NCBI RefSeq assembly: GCF_028683095.1
Contig: NZ_JAJUBC010000038.1
Coordinates: 1-46,514, forward strand
Length of the DNA: 46,514 nucleotides
Direction of reading: 5' to 3'
Origin: Enterovibrio gelatinilyticus
Lineage (GTDB): Bacteria > Pseudomonadota > Gammaproteobacteria > Enterobacterales > Vibrionaceae
The translations under genes were made by a program, and so were the position numbers. Position 1 is the stretch's first letter. Every line of letters starts with the position of its first letter. The notes beneath the pieces were generated by a model that was not told where the DNA came from, did no database searches, and worked only from the letters and a program-made list of their open reading frames with translations. Below are positions 8,812 through 19,368 of this stretch, in pieces.

Positions 8812-10479
8812 ATGCTGGCGCACATCACGATTCAAAACTTTGCCATTGTTAAAGCGTTAGAACTCGACTTCCATTCAGGGATGACCACCATCACGGGTGA
8901 AACTGGCGCAGGTAAATCGATAGCCATCGACGCACTTGGCCTTTGTCTCGGTGATCGTGCTGATGCATCCATGGTTCGCCCCGGAGAAGATAAAGCAGAG
9001 ATCGTGACTCTCTTTCATCTGCAGAACAATCCAGCAGCACGTCGATGGCTTGAAGATAATGAGCTAACTGATGGCGATGAGTGCATTTTGCGCCGAGTGA
9101 TCACCAAAGAGGGACGCTCTCGAGCCTTCATCAATGGCAGCCCAGTGCCCGCCTCACAACAAAAATCTTTAGGTCAGCACCTGATTAATATTCATGGTCA
9201 GCACGCCCACCAACTTTTGATGCGCAATGATTACCAGCTTACTTTGCTCGATCAGTATGCTGGTCATCAACATCTTCTTGTGACCATGCGTCAGCGTTAT
9301 CAAGAATGGCGAGCGAAGCGCAATGAACTAAAGCAACTTGAGAAAAACAAAGAAGCCTTCGAGGCGCAAAAACAGCTACTCGAATATCAAGTCAGTGAGC
9401 TCAATGAGCTTGCATTGGGAGAAACGGAGTACCCTGAACTAGAAGAGGAACACAAACGTTTATCTAACTGCGGCGATATTGCAATTTGTAGCCAAAGCGT
9501 GATTCAAGCGCTTAGTGAAGACGAAGACAACAATGCGCTCTCTCTGTTGCAATATGCCCAACAAAAACTGGCTGAATTAACGACGATGGATAGCCAGTTC
9601 ACACCGCTTATGCAGATGTTGGACGAAGCTTGCATTCAAGTTCAAGAAACCAGCCATGAGATCACCAGCTATATGGATAGACTGGATATGGATCCTGCAC
9701 GTTTGAACTATCTAGACGATCGCATGGCAACCATTATGCGTTTGTCTCGTAAACATCAGGTGCTACCTGAAGCACTCTATGATGCTCATCAAGCATTGAT
9801 ATCCGAATTGGACTCACTCAATGACAGTGACAATCACATTGAACAGCTCACACAAGACGTTGAATTGAAACATCAGGCTTGTCTCGCTTCCGCAGAGAAA
9901 CTCAGTAAGAGCCGTAAGCGATACGCTAAAGAATTGGATAAGCTTATTTCTGCGAGTATGCACGAACTTAGCATGCAACATGGCAAATTCCATATTGCCC
10001 TTAACAGCCAACCGGAGAGTCACCTCTCGCCAATGGGGGTAGATAGCATCGAGTTTTTGGTCTCCACTAACCCAGGCCAACCTATGCAAGCATTAGGAAA
10101 AGTCGCATCTGGTGGTGAACTGTCACGTATCTCGCTAGCCATTCAAGTGATTACCGCTCAAAAAGTGGATACACCAAGTTTGATTTTCGATGAAGTCGAC
10201 GTTGGCATCAGCGGCCCAACAGCAGCCATTGTAGGGAAACTGCTCCGCAGACTTGGCGAGTCCACGCAAGTTATGTGTGTCACCCACTTACCGCAGGTTG
10301 CAGGTTGCGGTCATCAGCAAATGTTTGTTACCAAAACGAGCGAGAAAGGAACCACCTCCACCAACATGATACTGCTTGATATCTCTGCACGGGTGCATGA
10401 GCTAGCTCGTTTACTCGGTGGTAGTGAAATAACAGAACACACGCTGGCAAATGCCAAAGAGTTGTTAGTGGCTGCATAG
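8812..10479 (+). CDS. recN: DNA repair protein RecN
   Basis: This 555-aa SMC-like ATPase has Walker [17 protein letters not shown] near residue 30. A central coiled-coil region (about 155-370) is rich in Glu, Lys and Gln. The ABC signature [16 protein letters not shown] and Walker [13 protein letters not shown] follow. RecN acts early in double-strand break repair and is one of the most strongly SOS-induced proteins, consistent with the two LexA boxes directly upstream. Length and motifs are normal. Confidence 0.97.
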   Translation: MLAHITIQNFAIVKALELDFHSGMTTITGETGAGKSIAIDALGLCLGDRADASMVRPGEDKAEIVTLFHLQNNPAARRWLEDNELTDGDECILRRVITKEGRSRAFINGSPVPASQQKSLGQHLINIHGQHAHQLLMRNDYQLTLLDQYAGHQHLLVTMRQRYQEWRAKRNELKQLEKNKEAFEAQKQLLEYQVSELNELALGETEYPELEEEHKRLSNCGDIAICSQSVIQALSEDEDNNALSLLQYAQQKLAELTTMDSQFTPLMQMLDEACIQVQETSHEITSYMDRLDMDPARLNYLDDRMATIMRLSRKHQVLPEALYDAHQALISELDSLNDSDNHIEQLTQDVELKHQACLASAEKLSKSRKRYAKELDKLISASMHELSMQHGKFHIALNSQPESHLSPMGVDSIEFLVSTNPGQPMQALGKVASGGELSRISLAIQVITAQKVDTPSLIFDEVDVGISGPTAAIVGKLLRRLGESTQVMCVTHLPQVAGCGHQQMFVTKTSEKGTTSTNMILLDISARVHELARLLGGSEITEHTLANAKELLVAA

Positions 10480-10531
10480 TGTTTATCTGAAAAGAAACTT
10501 TTTTCAAATAGCACGGTCGAACAACCAAGTT

Positions 10532-10556
10532 GAGAGAAGAGTTTTTTACTTCTCTC
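10532..10556. other. Hairpin between recN and bamE
   Basis: GAGAGAAG and CTTCTCTC form a perfect 8-bp stem around a T-rich 9-nt loop. There is no T-run on the 3' side, so a terminator function is doubtful. It may be an mRNA stability element. Confidence 0.35.
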
Positions 10557-10605
10557 ACTCGCTTGTTTATCATCGTCCCCTATTTTGGAAATGAAGTAAG
10601 AAGTC

Positions 10606-10962
10606 ATGCATTGGAAACACGTCGTTGCGGTCACTCTTGTCCTAGCCAGCCTTTCAGGCTGCTCTTGGGTTAACAAGCTGGTTTACCGTATAGATATCAA
10701 TCAGGGAAACTACATCGACCAAAGTTCTGTTGAAGAACTGAAATTTGGCATGACCAAAGAACAGGTCAAATTCTTACTCGGTCCACCCATGTTGGTCGAA
10801 TCAGGTTATCCAAACACTTGGTACTTCGTTCAATGGCTGAAACCTGGCCATTCAGAGCCTGAGCAAAAAGAATTGATACTCTCTTTCGATGACAGTGGTC
10901 AGTTAATCGGCATGAAAGGTGACTTTGAAGCCGGTACAAGTTTCTTTGAAGCGATTCGATAA
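10606..10962 (+). CDS. bamE: Outer membrane protein assembly factor BamE (SmpA/OmlA)
   Basis: This 118-aa lipoprotein has a signal peptide ending in the lipobox LSGC (lipidated Cys19). After it comes the BamE fold with the typical YRIDINQGNYI and LKFGMTKEQVKFLLGPPML. It is part of the BAM complex that folds beta-barrel proteins into the outer membrane, where it stabilises the BamD-BamA contact. It is a separate cistron after recN and ends at a bidirectional terminator. Motifs are clear and length is as expected. Confidence 0.96.
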   Translation: MHWKHVVAVTLVLASLSGCSWVNKLVYRIDINQGNYIDQSSVEELKFGMTKEQVKFLLGPPMLVESGYPNTWYFVQWLKPGHSEPEQKELILSFDDSGQLIGMKGDFEAGTSFFEAIR

Positions 10963-10973
10963 TCAAATAACAA

Positions 10974-10998
10974 AAAACCCGCAATCGCGGGTTTTTTT
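10974..10998. terminator. Bidirectional terminator between bamE and phoU
   Basis: An AACCCGC/GCGGGTT hairpin is flanked by A and T runs. It serves bamE (plus) and the pst-phoU operon (minus). Confidence 0.85.
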
Positions 10999-11070
10999 AT
11001 ATCTAATCTAACGCCGTCATCCGCCGTCTGCCTCAACTTAACTTAGGACTTAAAGACGAAAGCGCATCGC

Positions 11071-11778
11071 CTACTTCAACATTTTCTCAAGCTGCTCTTT
11101 GTTGGTATGACGAATATCTTTACCTTTAACAAAGTAGATAATGTACTCACAGATATTCTGGCAGCGATCACCCACTCGCTCGATGGCGCGTGCAGACCAC
11201 ATCACCTTGAGCACATTAGGTATTGAGCGCGGATCTTCCATCATATAGGTCATCAACTGACGAATGATCGCTTCATACTCTTTATCCAAATGATCATCGC
11301 TGTGATACACCTTCATCGCTGCATCAACGTCCATGCGTGCGAACGCATCCAGCACATCATGAAGCATACGCGCGGCTTTGTGGCCTAAGTTTTCTAGCGA
11401 AACAAGAAACGGTTGCTGATGGTTCGAGAAATTATCCAGTGCCATTTTCGCAATGCTATCGGCTACATCACCAATACGCTCAAGATCAGTAATCGTCTTG
11501 ATAATAGCAATCACCAACCGCAGATCACCCGCGGTGGGCTGACGCTTCGCGATGATTCGCGTACAGGCTTCATCGATCGCCACTTCCATCGAATTCACTT
11601 TGTGATCTTCTCGGATAACCTGTTTGGCAAGCTCGACATCTTGATAATGCATAGCACGAAGTGCGTCTGTCAGCTGTCTTTCAACCAAACCACCCATCGC
11701 AAGAACATGCGTACGAATGGATTCCAGTTCAGCATTAAACTGGCCCGATATATGTCGACTGAAATTATGATTGTCCAT
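11071..11778 (-). CDS. phoU: Phosphate signalling protein PhoU
   Basis: This 235-aa all-helical protein has two repeated PhoU domains, each with acidic metal-binding motifs ([17 protein letters not shown] and [17 protein letters not shown]). PhoU links the Pst transporter to the PhoR kinase and keeps the Pho regulon off when phosphate is plentiful. It follows pstB by 14 bp and is the last gene of pstC-pstA-pstB-phoU. Motifs and length are standard. Confidence 0.97.
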   Translation of the reverse strand: MDNHNFSRHISGQFNAELESIRTHVLAMGGLVERQLTDALRAMHYQDVELAKQVIREDHKVNSMEVAIDEACTRIIAKRQPTAGDLRLVIAIIKTITDLERIGDVADSIAKMALDNFSNHQQPFLVSLENLGHKAARMLHDVLDAFARMDVDAAMKVYHSDDHLDKEYEAIIRQLMTYMMEDPRSIPNVLKVMWSARAIERVGDRCQNICEYIIYFVKGKDIRHTNKEQLEKMLK

Positions 11779-11792
11779 CAGGTCCGAATCCT

Positions 11793-12611
11793 TTAGCCGT
11801 AACGGCCAGTGATATAGTCTTCAGTTTGCTTACTTTTCGGCGTCGTGAAGAGTGTGTCTGTATCTGCGTATTCTACCAGTTTACCTAAGTTAATAAATGC
11901 CGTCTGATCCGAGACACGCGCCGCTTGCTGCATATTGTGAGTGACGATGACTACAGTATATTTGCGCTTTAAATCGTTTATCAGTTCTTCAATGGTTAAC
12001 GTAGAAATCGGGTCTAGCGCCGAGGTGGGTTCATCCAACAACAAGACCTCAGGCTCAATCGCAATCGCGCGAGCAATGACAAGGCGCTGTTGCTGACCGC
12101 CAGACAAACCAAACGCATTGTCTTGAAGCCTGTCTTTCACTTCATCCCAGAGGGCTGCCGCTCGAAGCGAGCGCTCGACTGCATCATCTAGGGTTCTAAC
12201 ATTCTTGACTCCCTGCAATCGAAGGCCGTAAATCACGTTTTCATATATCGATTTTGGAAACGGATTTGGACGTTGAAATACCATGCCAACTTTTCGGCGT
12301 AGCGCTGGTACATCAATAGCTTCGTCATAAACGTTCGTACCATGTAGCAAAATTTCGCCATTTACACGGCATCCGTCCACGAGATCATTCATGCGGTTGA
12401 TACAGCGAAGAAGTGTCGATTTACCGCACCCCGAAGGACCGATAAATGCGGTCACTTTTCCCTTTGGAATACGCATATTGATATCGAACAATGCCTGCGT
12501 ATTGCCGTAATACAAATCGAGATTTTGGATGACCAGCGCGGTCTGCTCATCAGAGAGTGATGACAAGTCAATTGGCCCAGGTAGTCCGATATTGGCATTG
12601 ATGGATATCAT
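11793..12611 (-). CDS. pstB: Phosphate ABC transporter ATP-binding protein PstB
   Basis: This ABC ATPase has Walker [16 protein letters not shown], the Q-loop, signature [14 protein letters not shown] and Walker [15 protein letters not shown]. The ATG at 12611 (272 aa) was chosen because an AAAGGAAC motif precedes it and it avoids overlap with pstA. The reading frame is open further upstream to 12671, which would add 20 basic residues with no family character. It powers high-affinity phosphate import through PstC/PstA. It sits between pstA and phoU in one operon, so expression should follow the Pho box upstream of pstC. Confidence 0.96.
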   Translation of the reverse strand: MISINANIGLPGPIDLSSLSDEQTALVIQNLDLYYGNTQALFDINMRIPKGKVTAFIGPSGCGKSTLLRCINRMNDLVDGCRVNGEILLHGTNVYDEAIDVPALRRKVGMVFQRPNPFPKSIYENVIYGLRLQGVKNVRTLDDAVERSLRAAALWDEVKDRLQDNAFGLSGGQQQRLVIARAIAIEPEVLLLDEPTSALDPISTLTIEELINDLKRKYTVVIVTHNMQQAARVSDQTAFINLGKLVEYADTDTLFTTPKSKQTEDYITGRYG

Positions 12612-12636
12612 GTCGTTGATTGTTCCTTTCGGGATC

Positions 12637-14283
12637 CTACAGTTCTTGTTCGAGCGCGCGGTATTTTTCACGAAGATGATTACGAATAGAGATTGCCGCG
12701 AGGTTTAAGCTCACTATCACAGTAACCAAAAGCAGAGACGTTGCATATACCAAGGGACGTGCCGCTTCGATATTTGGGCTTTGGAAGCCGACATCATAAA
12801 CATGATATCCCAAGTGCATAAACTTCCGATCCAAATGCAGAAACGGAAAATTACCATCCAAAGGAAGGCTTGGCGCGACTTTCACCACCCCGACCAACAT
12901 CAAGGGAGCCACTTCGCCCGCGGCCCTTGCAATCGCAAGAATTAACCCTGTCATGATCGCTGGGCTTGCCATAGGCAAAACGATTCGCCACAAAGTCTCA
13001 GCTTGCGTCGCTCCCAATGCCATCGACCCATGACGAACCGAGAGAGGAATTCGCGTCAAGCCCTCTTCCGTCGATACAATCACAACAGGGAGCGTTAAAA
13101 TTGCCAAAGTTAATGATGACCAAAGTAGCCCCGGCGTACCAAATGTTGGGTTAGGTAGCGTATCCGAATAAAAAAGGTCGTCGATATTTCCGCCGACAAA
13201 GTAAACAAAAAAACCAAGCCCAAAAACGCCATATACTATAGACGGGACACCGGCCAAATTGACCACTGCAATCCGAACGAGGCGAGTAAACGCATTCTTT
13301 CCCGCATATTCATGAAGATATACAGCAGCTAGCACCCCAAGAGGCGTCACCATTATCGACATCAATAGCACCATTAGCACAGTGCCAAATATAGCGGGGA
13401 ACACACCACCTTCAGAGTTCGCTTCTCGTGGGTTCTCAGTCACAAACCGTAGAATTTGATGCGCCCACTGAAAGAGCTTTTCGGGCCCACTCATTGCATT
13501 GGGATACCACATGGCTAAAACATTATTTAGCGGGACTTTCACCGAATTGCCGTTGCGGTCTTTTACCAATAAATAATCCAGCGCGTGAGCAGTGCGTAGC
13601 GTCATTAAAGACGTCTCCAACGCATCATAACGCTGAGTCAGTATCGCAATTTCATCAGACACGAATTGAGGAATAGATTGGTCCGCTTTTTGATAGGACT
13701 GGGCTTCCGTTTTTATCGCATTTAGCTGTCGATTTACCTTCTCTATCTCACTGTATTCCAGTGTTGAAATCGCAGTTCGCTGTTGTTCGGCGACATCTAT
13801 CTTTTCTTCATAGAAGGCAGGGCTTACATCCCTGTCGACAATCGCTCCATTTTCCATGAAGCCAACAGGAATACCAAAGAACACGCCATGTTCAGTGCGT
13901 TCAATGACGGCAATATCAGCACGAAGTGTTTGAGATAAAATGTTTTGTTCGAGCACAGAAACAAAGTCATGAGCCTCACGCTCACGATTTGCAATTTTTA
14001 TCAAAAGTCGATTTTGGTCGAGTTCAAATTCTGGACTAACGTCAACGCCTGCTTCTTGCAACTGGAGAGATGACACAGACTCAATGCCATAGATCTCGCC
14101 AAACAGGGTCTCTTCACCCTGCAGTGTTTTTACTTGGAATTCATATACTGGCGCTGGCCAAAAATAGGCTAACCCTTTCCAGCCGATCAAAAGCATCACA
14201 CCCAATACCGCGACCAAGCACAAACTGACCATGCCTGCGGTCATCCACACCCAAGGCGAACTGCTGTTCAATCGCTTAAACAT
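12637..14283 (-). CDS. pstA: Phosphate ABC transporter permease PstA, long form
   Basis: The C-terminal half (about 290-548) is a normal binding-protein-dependent permease. Its multiple membrane helices include an EAA loop in [28 protein letters not shown]. The N-terminal half has one membrane helix and then about 230 residues predicted to be periplasmic, including a Glu/Gln-rich helical stretch. This region is absent from the classical PstA of about 300 aa. Long PstA proteins of this kind accompany long PstC in Vibrio. The start follows an AGGGGAA ribosome-binding site. It forms the import channel with PstC. Confidence 0.93.
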   Translation of the reverse strand: MFKRLNSSSPWVWMTAGMVSLCLVAVLGVMLLIGWKGLAYFWPAPVYEFQVKTLQGEETLFGEIYGIESVSSLQLQEAGVDVSPEFELDQNRLLIKIANREREAHDFVSVLEQNILSQTLRADIAVIERTEHGVFFGIPVGFMENGAIVDRDVSPAFYEEKIDVAEQQRTAISTLEYSEIEKVNRQLNAIKTEAQSYQKADQSIPQFVSDEIAILTQRYDALETSLMTLRTAHALDYLLVKDRNGNSVKVPLNNVLAMWYPNAMSGPEKLFQWAHQILRFVTENPREANSEGGVFPAIFGTVLMVLLMSIMVTPLGVLAAVYLHEYAGKNAFTRLVRIAVVNLAGVPSIVYGVFGLGFFVYFVGGNIDDLFYSDTLPNPTFGTPGLLWSSLTLAILTLPVVIVSTEEGLTRIPLSVRHGSMALGATQAETLWRIVLPMASPAIMTGLILAIARAAGEVAPLMLVGVVKVAPSLPLDGNFPFLHLDRKFMHLGYHVYDVGFQSPNIEAARPLVYATSLLLVTVIVSLNLAAISIRNHLREKYRALEQEL

Positions 14284-14327
14284 CTACATTCCCCTGAAGG
14301 AACGAGATATCTATCGGCATGGAGACA

Positions 14328-16499
14328 TTACAACGCACGGTATTTTTCTCGTAGCTGCTGGCGTACAAACTCTGCCACCGTATTAATCAAAAAAGTAAAA
14401 CTAAACAGAATGAAGGCGGTCAGGAATAATACCCGATAATGCGAACTGCCGACTTCGGACTCCGGCATTTCAACAGCAATATTGGCAGAGAGCGTACGTA
14501 AACCTTCGAAGGGATTCCATTCCATCAACGGTGTGTTCCCCGTTGCCATCAATACAATCATGGTTTCACCCACCGCGCGACCTAACCCCATCATCACCGC
14601 AGAAAACACCCCTGGACTTGCTGTTAGTAACACCACGCGAGTGAGGGTTTGCCAATGAGTCGCACCAAGCGCTAAAGACCCATTAGTCAAATGGCTGGGT
14701 ACAGAGAAAATAGCATCTTCAGCAATCGTGAATATGGTTGGTATCACCGCAAAGCCCATCGCAATACCAACCACAATGGCATTGCGTTGGTCGAAATTCA
14801 CACCGAGCACGTCCGTCACAAATACACGACTATCGCCACCTAAGAAGGTTTGCTCAACCCAAGGCCCCAGAGAAAATGCAGAGAAACCGATTATCAAGAT
14901 CAAAGGCACTAAAATGATGAGGTGGCCACCCGCAGGCACTCTCTTACGCCAACCGCGTGGTATATAAGTCCAAACCACCGCCGTCAGCAAGAAAGACACA
15001 GGCATCGCGAAGAAAATGATAAACATGGCAGGTAAATGCGATTCGACAATGGGTGCCAACCAAAGGCCCGCAAGAAAACCGAGAATAACCGTGGGCAAAG
15101 CTTCCATGATTTCAATGGTTGGCTTCACGACTTTTCGCAAACCTGATGGCATAAAGTAAGCCGTGTAAATCGCTCCACCCACCGCCATCGGAATTGCAAA
15201 AATCAGGGCATAAGCTGCAACTTTGATAGTACCGAATACTACAGGTACTGCGCTCAGTTTACCTTCAAAGGCATCACTCCCTGACGTTGACTGCCACACA
15301 TAATCTGGTTCGCTATAACCTTCGTACCAAATCTCTTTCCAAAGTGAAGTAATACTCACATCAGGATGCGAATTATCGACATCGAGTACAGTGAGTCGCT
15401 GTGCTTGCTCAACCAAGAGACGGTCAGCACGAGGTGAAAACGTCAGGGCTTCGACACCACCAGACAAAGTCAAAAACTCAAAACCGTCCCATGACTCACT
15501 TGGCGCATGCCAAAGAGACAACTCACCATTATCGGCAAGGTTAGTAAACACATTACGATGCGCTTCAACCGCTAGACGTCCTTTCGGCGTTGAAAACTCC
15601 CGCACCATGGTCAAAGTTCTTGTGTTGGATTTCACCACATCAAACCACTGACCGATGCGTCCGTCCTCAAGACGAATCAAAAGAGAGTGACCACCAGCAA
15701 GCAAGGTCATCGAAATAGGTTTTTGACCCGTCACATCTTTAATGTTCACGGTTTCACGCAATGCTAGCTTGGTCGTTGAAAGGTTATAGATGTTCAGTTC
15801 GTCCCCCACCATTTCAAAGAGCTTTCGCCCATTGGGGGTGACTAAGACCGTTGCGGTTTTTTCTGATGGAATAGCAACGCGAAGACGTTCAATCGCCTCG
15901 ACCTCAGTAACAATGTTGACGGTGTCGCCTACCACACCAGCCACCACGCGCTCATTACCATTTATGGAAAAAGAGAGACTAGAAACCGTCTGGTCGACAT
16001 CGCCAAGTTGCAAGGTGTCGAGTACATGAACATCAGGGGTGAAATGACGAGCGCCATCGTTGTAGTGCGCAACAAAACGCAATCTCTGAAAAGACACACT
16101 TCCATCATCAGAGCCATAAGCGCTGAAACCCGTAGACGCATCTTGTGCAAAAAAGCTTGTAGGAGATGATGCGACCTGCCTATTAACTAAGACATCATGA
16201 TCGCCGCGCAATGAAAATACCGTCAAGTCACCCGCATCAGAATAGCGAAAACCAAGTTGATTGTTTTCATCGACCCCAATTTGAACAGGCGCACCTGACA
16301 GGTTTAAATCAAGCTGTTCACTGAGCGTAACGTCAGGGCTTTTGAATAGCGGCAAAACCACATAGGCGAGGTAGAAAAAGATCAGCAATAGCGCGAACAA
16401 CACCACAAGGCCGCCACCGGTCACAGATAGACGAGCCAACTTATCCTTAATACGCCGACGAGGGTCTCCTTGCATCAGCGAATGTGTGGCGTTTGCCAT
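14328..16499 (-). CDS. pstC: Phosphate ABC transporter permease PstC, long form
   Basis: The 723-aa product has a cytoplasmic basic start, then a membrane helix (VVLFALLLIFFYLAYVVLPLF). About 370 periplasmic residues with beta-propeller-like repeats follow, then the PstC permease core with EAA loop GSLALGATHWQTLTRVVLLTASPG. Classical PstC is near 320 aa, so half the protein is an insert. The ATG at 16499 follows a GAGG ribosome-binding motif; the frame extends 29 codons upstream but that part overlaps the Pho box region. It is the first gene of pstCAB-phoU. Note that pstS is not in this operon but lies after phoR. Confidence 0.93.
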   Translation of the reverse strand: MANATHSLMQGDPRRRIKDKLARLSVTGGGLVVLFALLLIFFYLAYVVLPLFKSPDVTLSEQLDLNLSGAPVQIGVDENNQLGFRYSDAGDLTVFSLRGDHDVLVNRQVASSPTSFFAQDASTGFSAYGSDDGSVSFQRLRFVAHYNDGARHFTPDVHVLDTLQLGDVDQTVSSLSFSINGNERVVAGVVGDTVNIVTEVEAIERLRVAIPSEKTATVLVTPNGRKLFEMVGDELNIYNLSTTKLALRETVNIKDVTGQKPISMTLLAGGHSLLIRLEDGRIGQWFDVVKSNTRTLTMVREFSTPKGRLAVEAHRNVFTNLADNGELSLWHAPSESWDGFEFLTLSGGVEALTFSPRADRLLVEQAQRLTVLDVDNSHPDVSITSLWKEIWYEGYSEPDYVWQSTSGSDAFEGKLSAVPVVFGTIKVAAYALIFAIPMAVGGAIYTAYFMPSGLRKVVKPTIEIMEALPTVILGFLAGLWLAPIVESHLPAMFIIFFAMPVSFLLTAVVWTYIPRGWRKRVPAGGHLIILVPLILIIGFSAFSLGPWVEQTFLGGDSRVFVTDVLGVNFDQRNAIVVGIAMGFAVIPTIFTIAEDAIFSVPSHLTNGSLALGATHWQTLTRVVLLTASPGVFSAVMMGLGRAVGETMIVLMATGNTPLMEWNPFEGLRTLSANIAVEMPESEVGSSHYRVLFLTAFILFSFTFLINTVAEFVRQQLREKYRAL

Positions 16500-16544
16500 T
16501 GGTACCTCTTTTCCTAAATTAAGCGATACATAATATTTCTTTTT

Positions 16545-16563
16545 GATGACATAAATGTGACAG
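16545..16563 (-). promoter_or_regulatory. Pho box upstream of pstC
   Basis: On the minus strand CTGTCACATTTATGTCATC contains two TGTCA half-sites 11 bp apart, the PhoB-binding pattern. It lies about 45 bp upstream of the pstC start, in the pstC/ACT-ppk divergent region. A weaker TGTCA/TGTCT pair with 12-bp spacing lies on the plus strand at 16603-16619. Confidence 0.8.
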
Positions 16564-16740
16564 TACAGAAAAACATACTTAGTCAACCAAGTGAAATAAA
16601 AGTGTCACAATTTGTGTCTAGGCTTCTCTAACATTGATGTGAGGCACAGAAAGGAAGTGCTCATTAAAGCAGCAGTAGACAGGCTTTCATACAACTCCAA
16701 TAATGAAATCTCCTCCCGCTGTAAACGTTAAGGATCAACC

Positions 16741-17250
16741 ATGAAGCAGTTAGTTATCACCTTAATCGGCACTGATCGTCCTGGCCTCGTAGAAACACTT
16801 TCCGACACCGTCTTTCAACATCATGGCAGTTGGCAGGCCAGTAGTCTTAGCAAACTCGCTGGAAAATTTGCAGGGATCATTCAAGTCGACATTAAAGATG
16901 ACGATGCAAAATCGCTGTCTCTCGCACTTAACAAGATCCCTGAACTCGACGTGCTTATCGCCGACGCACCTCACCAATCGGAGCCTGACTCCACAACACA
17001 CTCTCTGACCGTTACCGGTAATGATAGACCGGGGATTATTCAAGAGGTCACTCGAGAAATTGCAAAATTCGGCATAAACATTAATAACCTCGAAACCAAC
17101 GCACAAAGCGCGGCGAATTCGGGTGGCATGATTTTCACTGCCGATTTTGATTTAGATATTGCCAACACAACATCATTAGATGATCTCGGAGAAGCATTGG
17201 AAGGCCTATCTGACGATTTGATCGTTGAGTTTGACGCTAACGACATTTAG
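16741..17250 (+). CDS. Double-ACT-domain regulator, GcvR-like
   Basis: The 169-aa protein consists of two ACT domains and little else: MKQLVITLIGTDRPGLVETLSD (about 1-80) and LTVTGNDRPGIIQEVTREIA (about 88-169). Each carries the DRPG ligand-loop motif. This resembles the glycine cleavage repressor GcvR, which works by protein-protein contact and lacks a DNA-binding domain. It lies 18 bp ahead of ppk and is probably co-transcribed with ppk-ppx. That context makes a link to polyphosphate or amino-acid stress possible. The true ligand is unknown. Confidence 0.8.
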   Translation: MKQLVITLIGTDRPGLVETLSDTVFQHHGSWQASSLSKLAGKFAGIIQVDIKDDDAKSLSLALNKIPELDVLIADAPHQSEPDSTTHSLTVTGNDRPGIIQEVTREIAKFGININNLETNAQSAANSGGMIFTADFDLDIANTTSLDDLGEALEGLSDDLIVEFDANDI

Positions 17251-17268
17251 TAACAGGAACAGGGAAGA

Positions 17269-19368
17269 ATGAGCGCCAATAATTGCTATATAGACAAAGA
17301 ACTCAGCTGGTTATCCTTTAATGAAAGGGTGCTGCAAGAAGCAGCAGACAAGAGTGTTCCCATCATTGAAAGAGTGCGCTTTCTGGGTATTTTCTCAAGC
17401 AATTTAGATGAGTTTTACCAAGTCCGATTTGCAGATGTTAAACGTCGAATCTTGATCAATGAAGAGCAAGGAATTGACGGAACAGCTAAAGAACTACTTA
17501 GTAAAATTCAAGACAAAGTACTCAAGCTCAATCAAGATTTTGACCACCTCTACAACGATATTTTACTGGAAATGGCACGTCGCCATATATTCCTAGTCAA
17601 CGAATTACAGTTGACGGAATACCAAAAAAATTGGTTGAAAAGGCACTTTGTCAGCAATCTTCTTCCCCATATCACCCCAATCATACTGACTGATGACATG
17701 GATTTGCTGTCATTCCTTAAGGACGCTTATTCCTACCTCGTTGTCGAACTCAAAAAAGAAGGACAAGCGACACGTTACGCATTGATCGAAATTCCCACTG
17801 ATGAAATCGAGCGCTTTATTAAAGTGCCAGAGCCAAAAGGTCGGCGCCGTCGCAAGACAATCATCTTGCTCGATAACATCATTCGTCTTTGTCTTGACGA
17901 AATTTTTGATGGTTTCTTCGATTACGACAGCATTGAAGCCTTTGCCATGAAAATGACAAGGGATGCTGAGTATGACCTGACTAACGAAGTTGATCACAGC
18001 CTGTTAGAAAACATGTCCGACAGTTTGGACCAACGCTTGACGGCATTGCCCGTACGTTTTGTCTACCAAAGAGACATGCCCAAAGCTATGGTTAAACGCA
18101 TCATCAAGATGCTGCGTATCTCGGACTATGACAGCGTATTACCCGGCGCCCGCTACCACAACTTCAAAGACTTTATCGGCTTTCCAAACGTGGGGATGCG
18201 TTACTTAGAAAACCCACCACTACCGCCGATAGAGTCCGCCGATTTCAGGCAAACATCCAATGCGTTTGATGCTATTCGCCAGCGCGATATATTGCTGCAC
18301 TACCCTTATCACACCTTCAGACATATGACCGAGTTGGTTCGTCAGGCATCCTACGATCCCAAAGTTCGAAGCATCCGCATTAATGTTTATCGTGTCGCCA
18401 AAAACAGTCGGATCATCAACTCAATGATCGATGCTGCCAATAATGGCAAACGGGTTACTGTTGTCGTTGAACTGCAAGCGCGATTTGATGAAGAAGCCAA
18501 CATCGAATGGGCGCGAGTTTTAACCGATGCTGGTGTCAAAGTTGTCTTTGGCACGCCAGGATTAAAAATACACTCCAAACTCTGTCTCATCTCACGTCGA
18601 GAAGACGATGGCTTGCGCGAATATGCCCATATTGGCACGGGCAATTTTCACGAAAAAACCGCCAGAATTTATACTGATTTCTCCTTGTTCACCGCAGATA
18701 AATCACTCACGACTGAAGTGAGAAAGGTTTTCAACTTCATCGAAAACCCTTACAAGCCAGTCAAGTTCAATCATCTAATAGTGTCGCCGCGCAACTCAAG
18801 AAACCGTCTGTATCGCCTTATTGAGCGTGAAATAGAGCACGCCAAAGCAAAACGAAAAGCGGGCATCACCCTAAAGGTTAACAATTTGGTTGATACAGGG
18901 CTTGTCGACATGCTGTACAAAGCCAGCAACGAAGGTGTCAAAATACGAATGATTATACGTGGCATGTGCTCCCTCATCCCTGGGGTAAAAGGACTTAGCC
19001 AAAACATCAAAGCAATCAGTATCGTTGACCGCTTTCTCGAACACCCGCGCGTTTTCGCGTTTGAAAATGGCGGCGATCGTGACGTCTTCATATCTTCTGC
19101 CGACTGGATGACGCGCAATATCGATAACCGAATAGAAGTGGCAACCCCGATAAAAGATCAGCGCTTAAAAGACCGCATTATGGAAATCTTAGAAATTCAG
19201 TTTTCCGACCGCGCCAAAGCCCGTGTTTTGGATAAAGACATGTCCAATGCTTATGTAAAACGCGGAAATCGCAAAAAAATACGATCACAGGTTGAAATTT
19301 ATGATTACCTTAAACAAATAGAGAGAACAGAAAGACGACGGTTAGCGGACAAGCAGAAGAATGAGTGA
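17269..19368 (+). CDS. ppk: Polyphosphate kinase
   Basis: The 699-aa PPK1 protein opens with the N domain [22 protein letters not shown]. It contains the phospholipase-D-like catalytic domains with [15 protein letters not shown], whose His is the autophosphorylated residue by family knowledge, and [21 protein letters not shown]. The C-terminal part keeps [23 protein letters not shown]. It reversibly makes inorganic polyphosphate from ATP. It lies in a plus-strand operon between the ACT protein and ppx and overlaps ppx by 8 bp. The gene faces away from pstCAB-phoU, so phosphate uptake and storage genes share a divergent control region. Confidence 0.97.
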   Translation: MSANNCYIDKELSWLSFNERVLQEAADKSVPIIERVRFLGIFSSNLDEFYQVRFADVKRRILINEEQGIDGTAKELLSKIQDKVLKLNQDFDHLYNDILLEMARRHIFLVNELQLTEYQKNWLKRHFVSNLLPHITPIILTDDMDLLSFLKDAYSYLVVELKKEGQATRYALIEIPTDEIERFIKVPEPKGRRRRKTIILLDNIIRLCLDEIFDGFFDYDSIEAFAMKMTRDAEYDLTNEVDHSLLENMSDSLDQRLTALPVRFVYQRDMPKAMVKRIIKMLRISDYDSVLPGARYHNFKDFIGFPNVGMRYLENPPLPPIESADFRQTSNAFDAIRQRDILLHYPYHTFRHMTELVRQASYDPKVRSIRINVYRVAKNSRIINSMIDAANNGKRVTVVVELQARFDEEANIEWARVLTDAGVKVVFGTPGLKIHSKLCLISRREDDGLREYAHIGTGNFHEKTARIYTDFSLFTADKSLTTEVRKVFNFIENPYKPVKFNHLIVSPRNSRNRLYRLIEREIEHAKAKRKAGITLKVNNLVDTGLVDMLYKASNEGVKIRMIIRGMCSLIPGVKGLSQNIKAISIVDRFLEHPRVFAFENGGDRDVFISSADWMTRNIDNRIEVATPIKDQRLKDRIMEILEIQFSDRAKARVLDKDMSNAYVKRGNRKKIRSQVEIYDYLKQIERTERRRLADKQKNE

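Noticed and set aside
16500-16586. Longer PstC start including 29 more residues
   Set aside because: The extension overlaps the Pho box and lacks a ribosome-binding site, whereas the ATG at 16499 has a well-placed GAGG.
16603-16619. Second Pho box facing the ACT-ppk operon
   Set aside because: TGTCA and TGTCT are 12 bp apart and not 11, and the second half-site is imperfect. It is too weak to list as a site, though phosphate control of ppk remains plausible.
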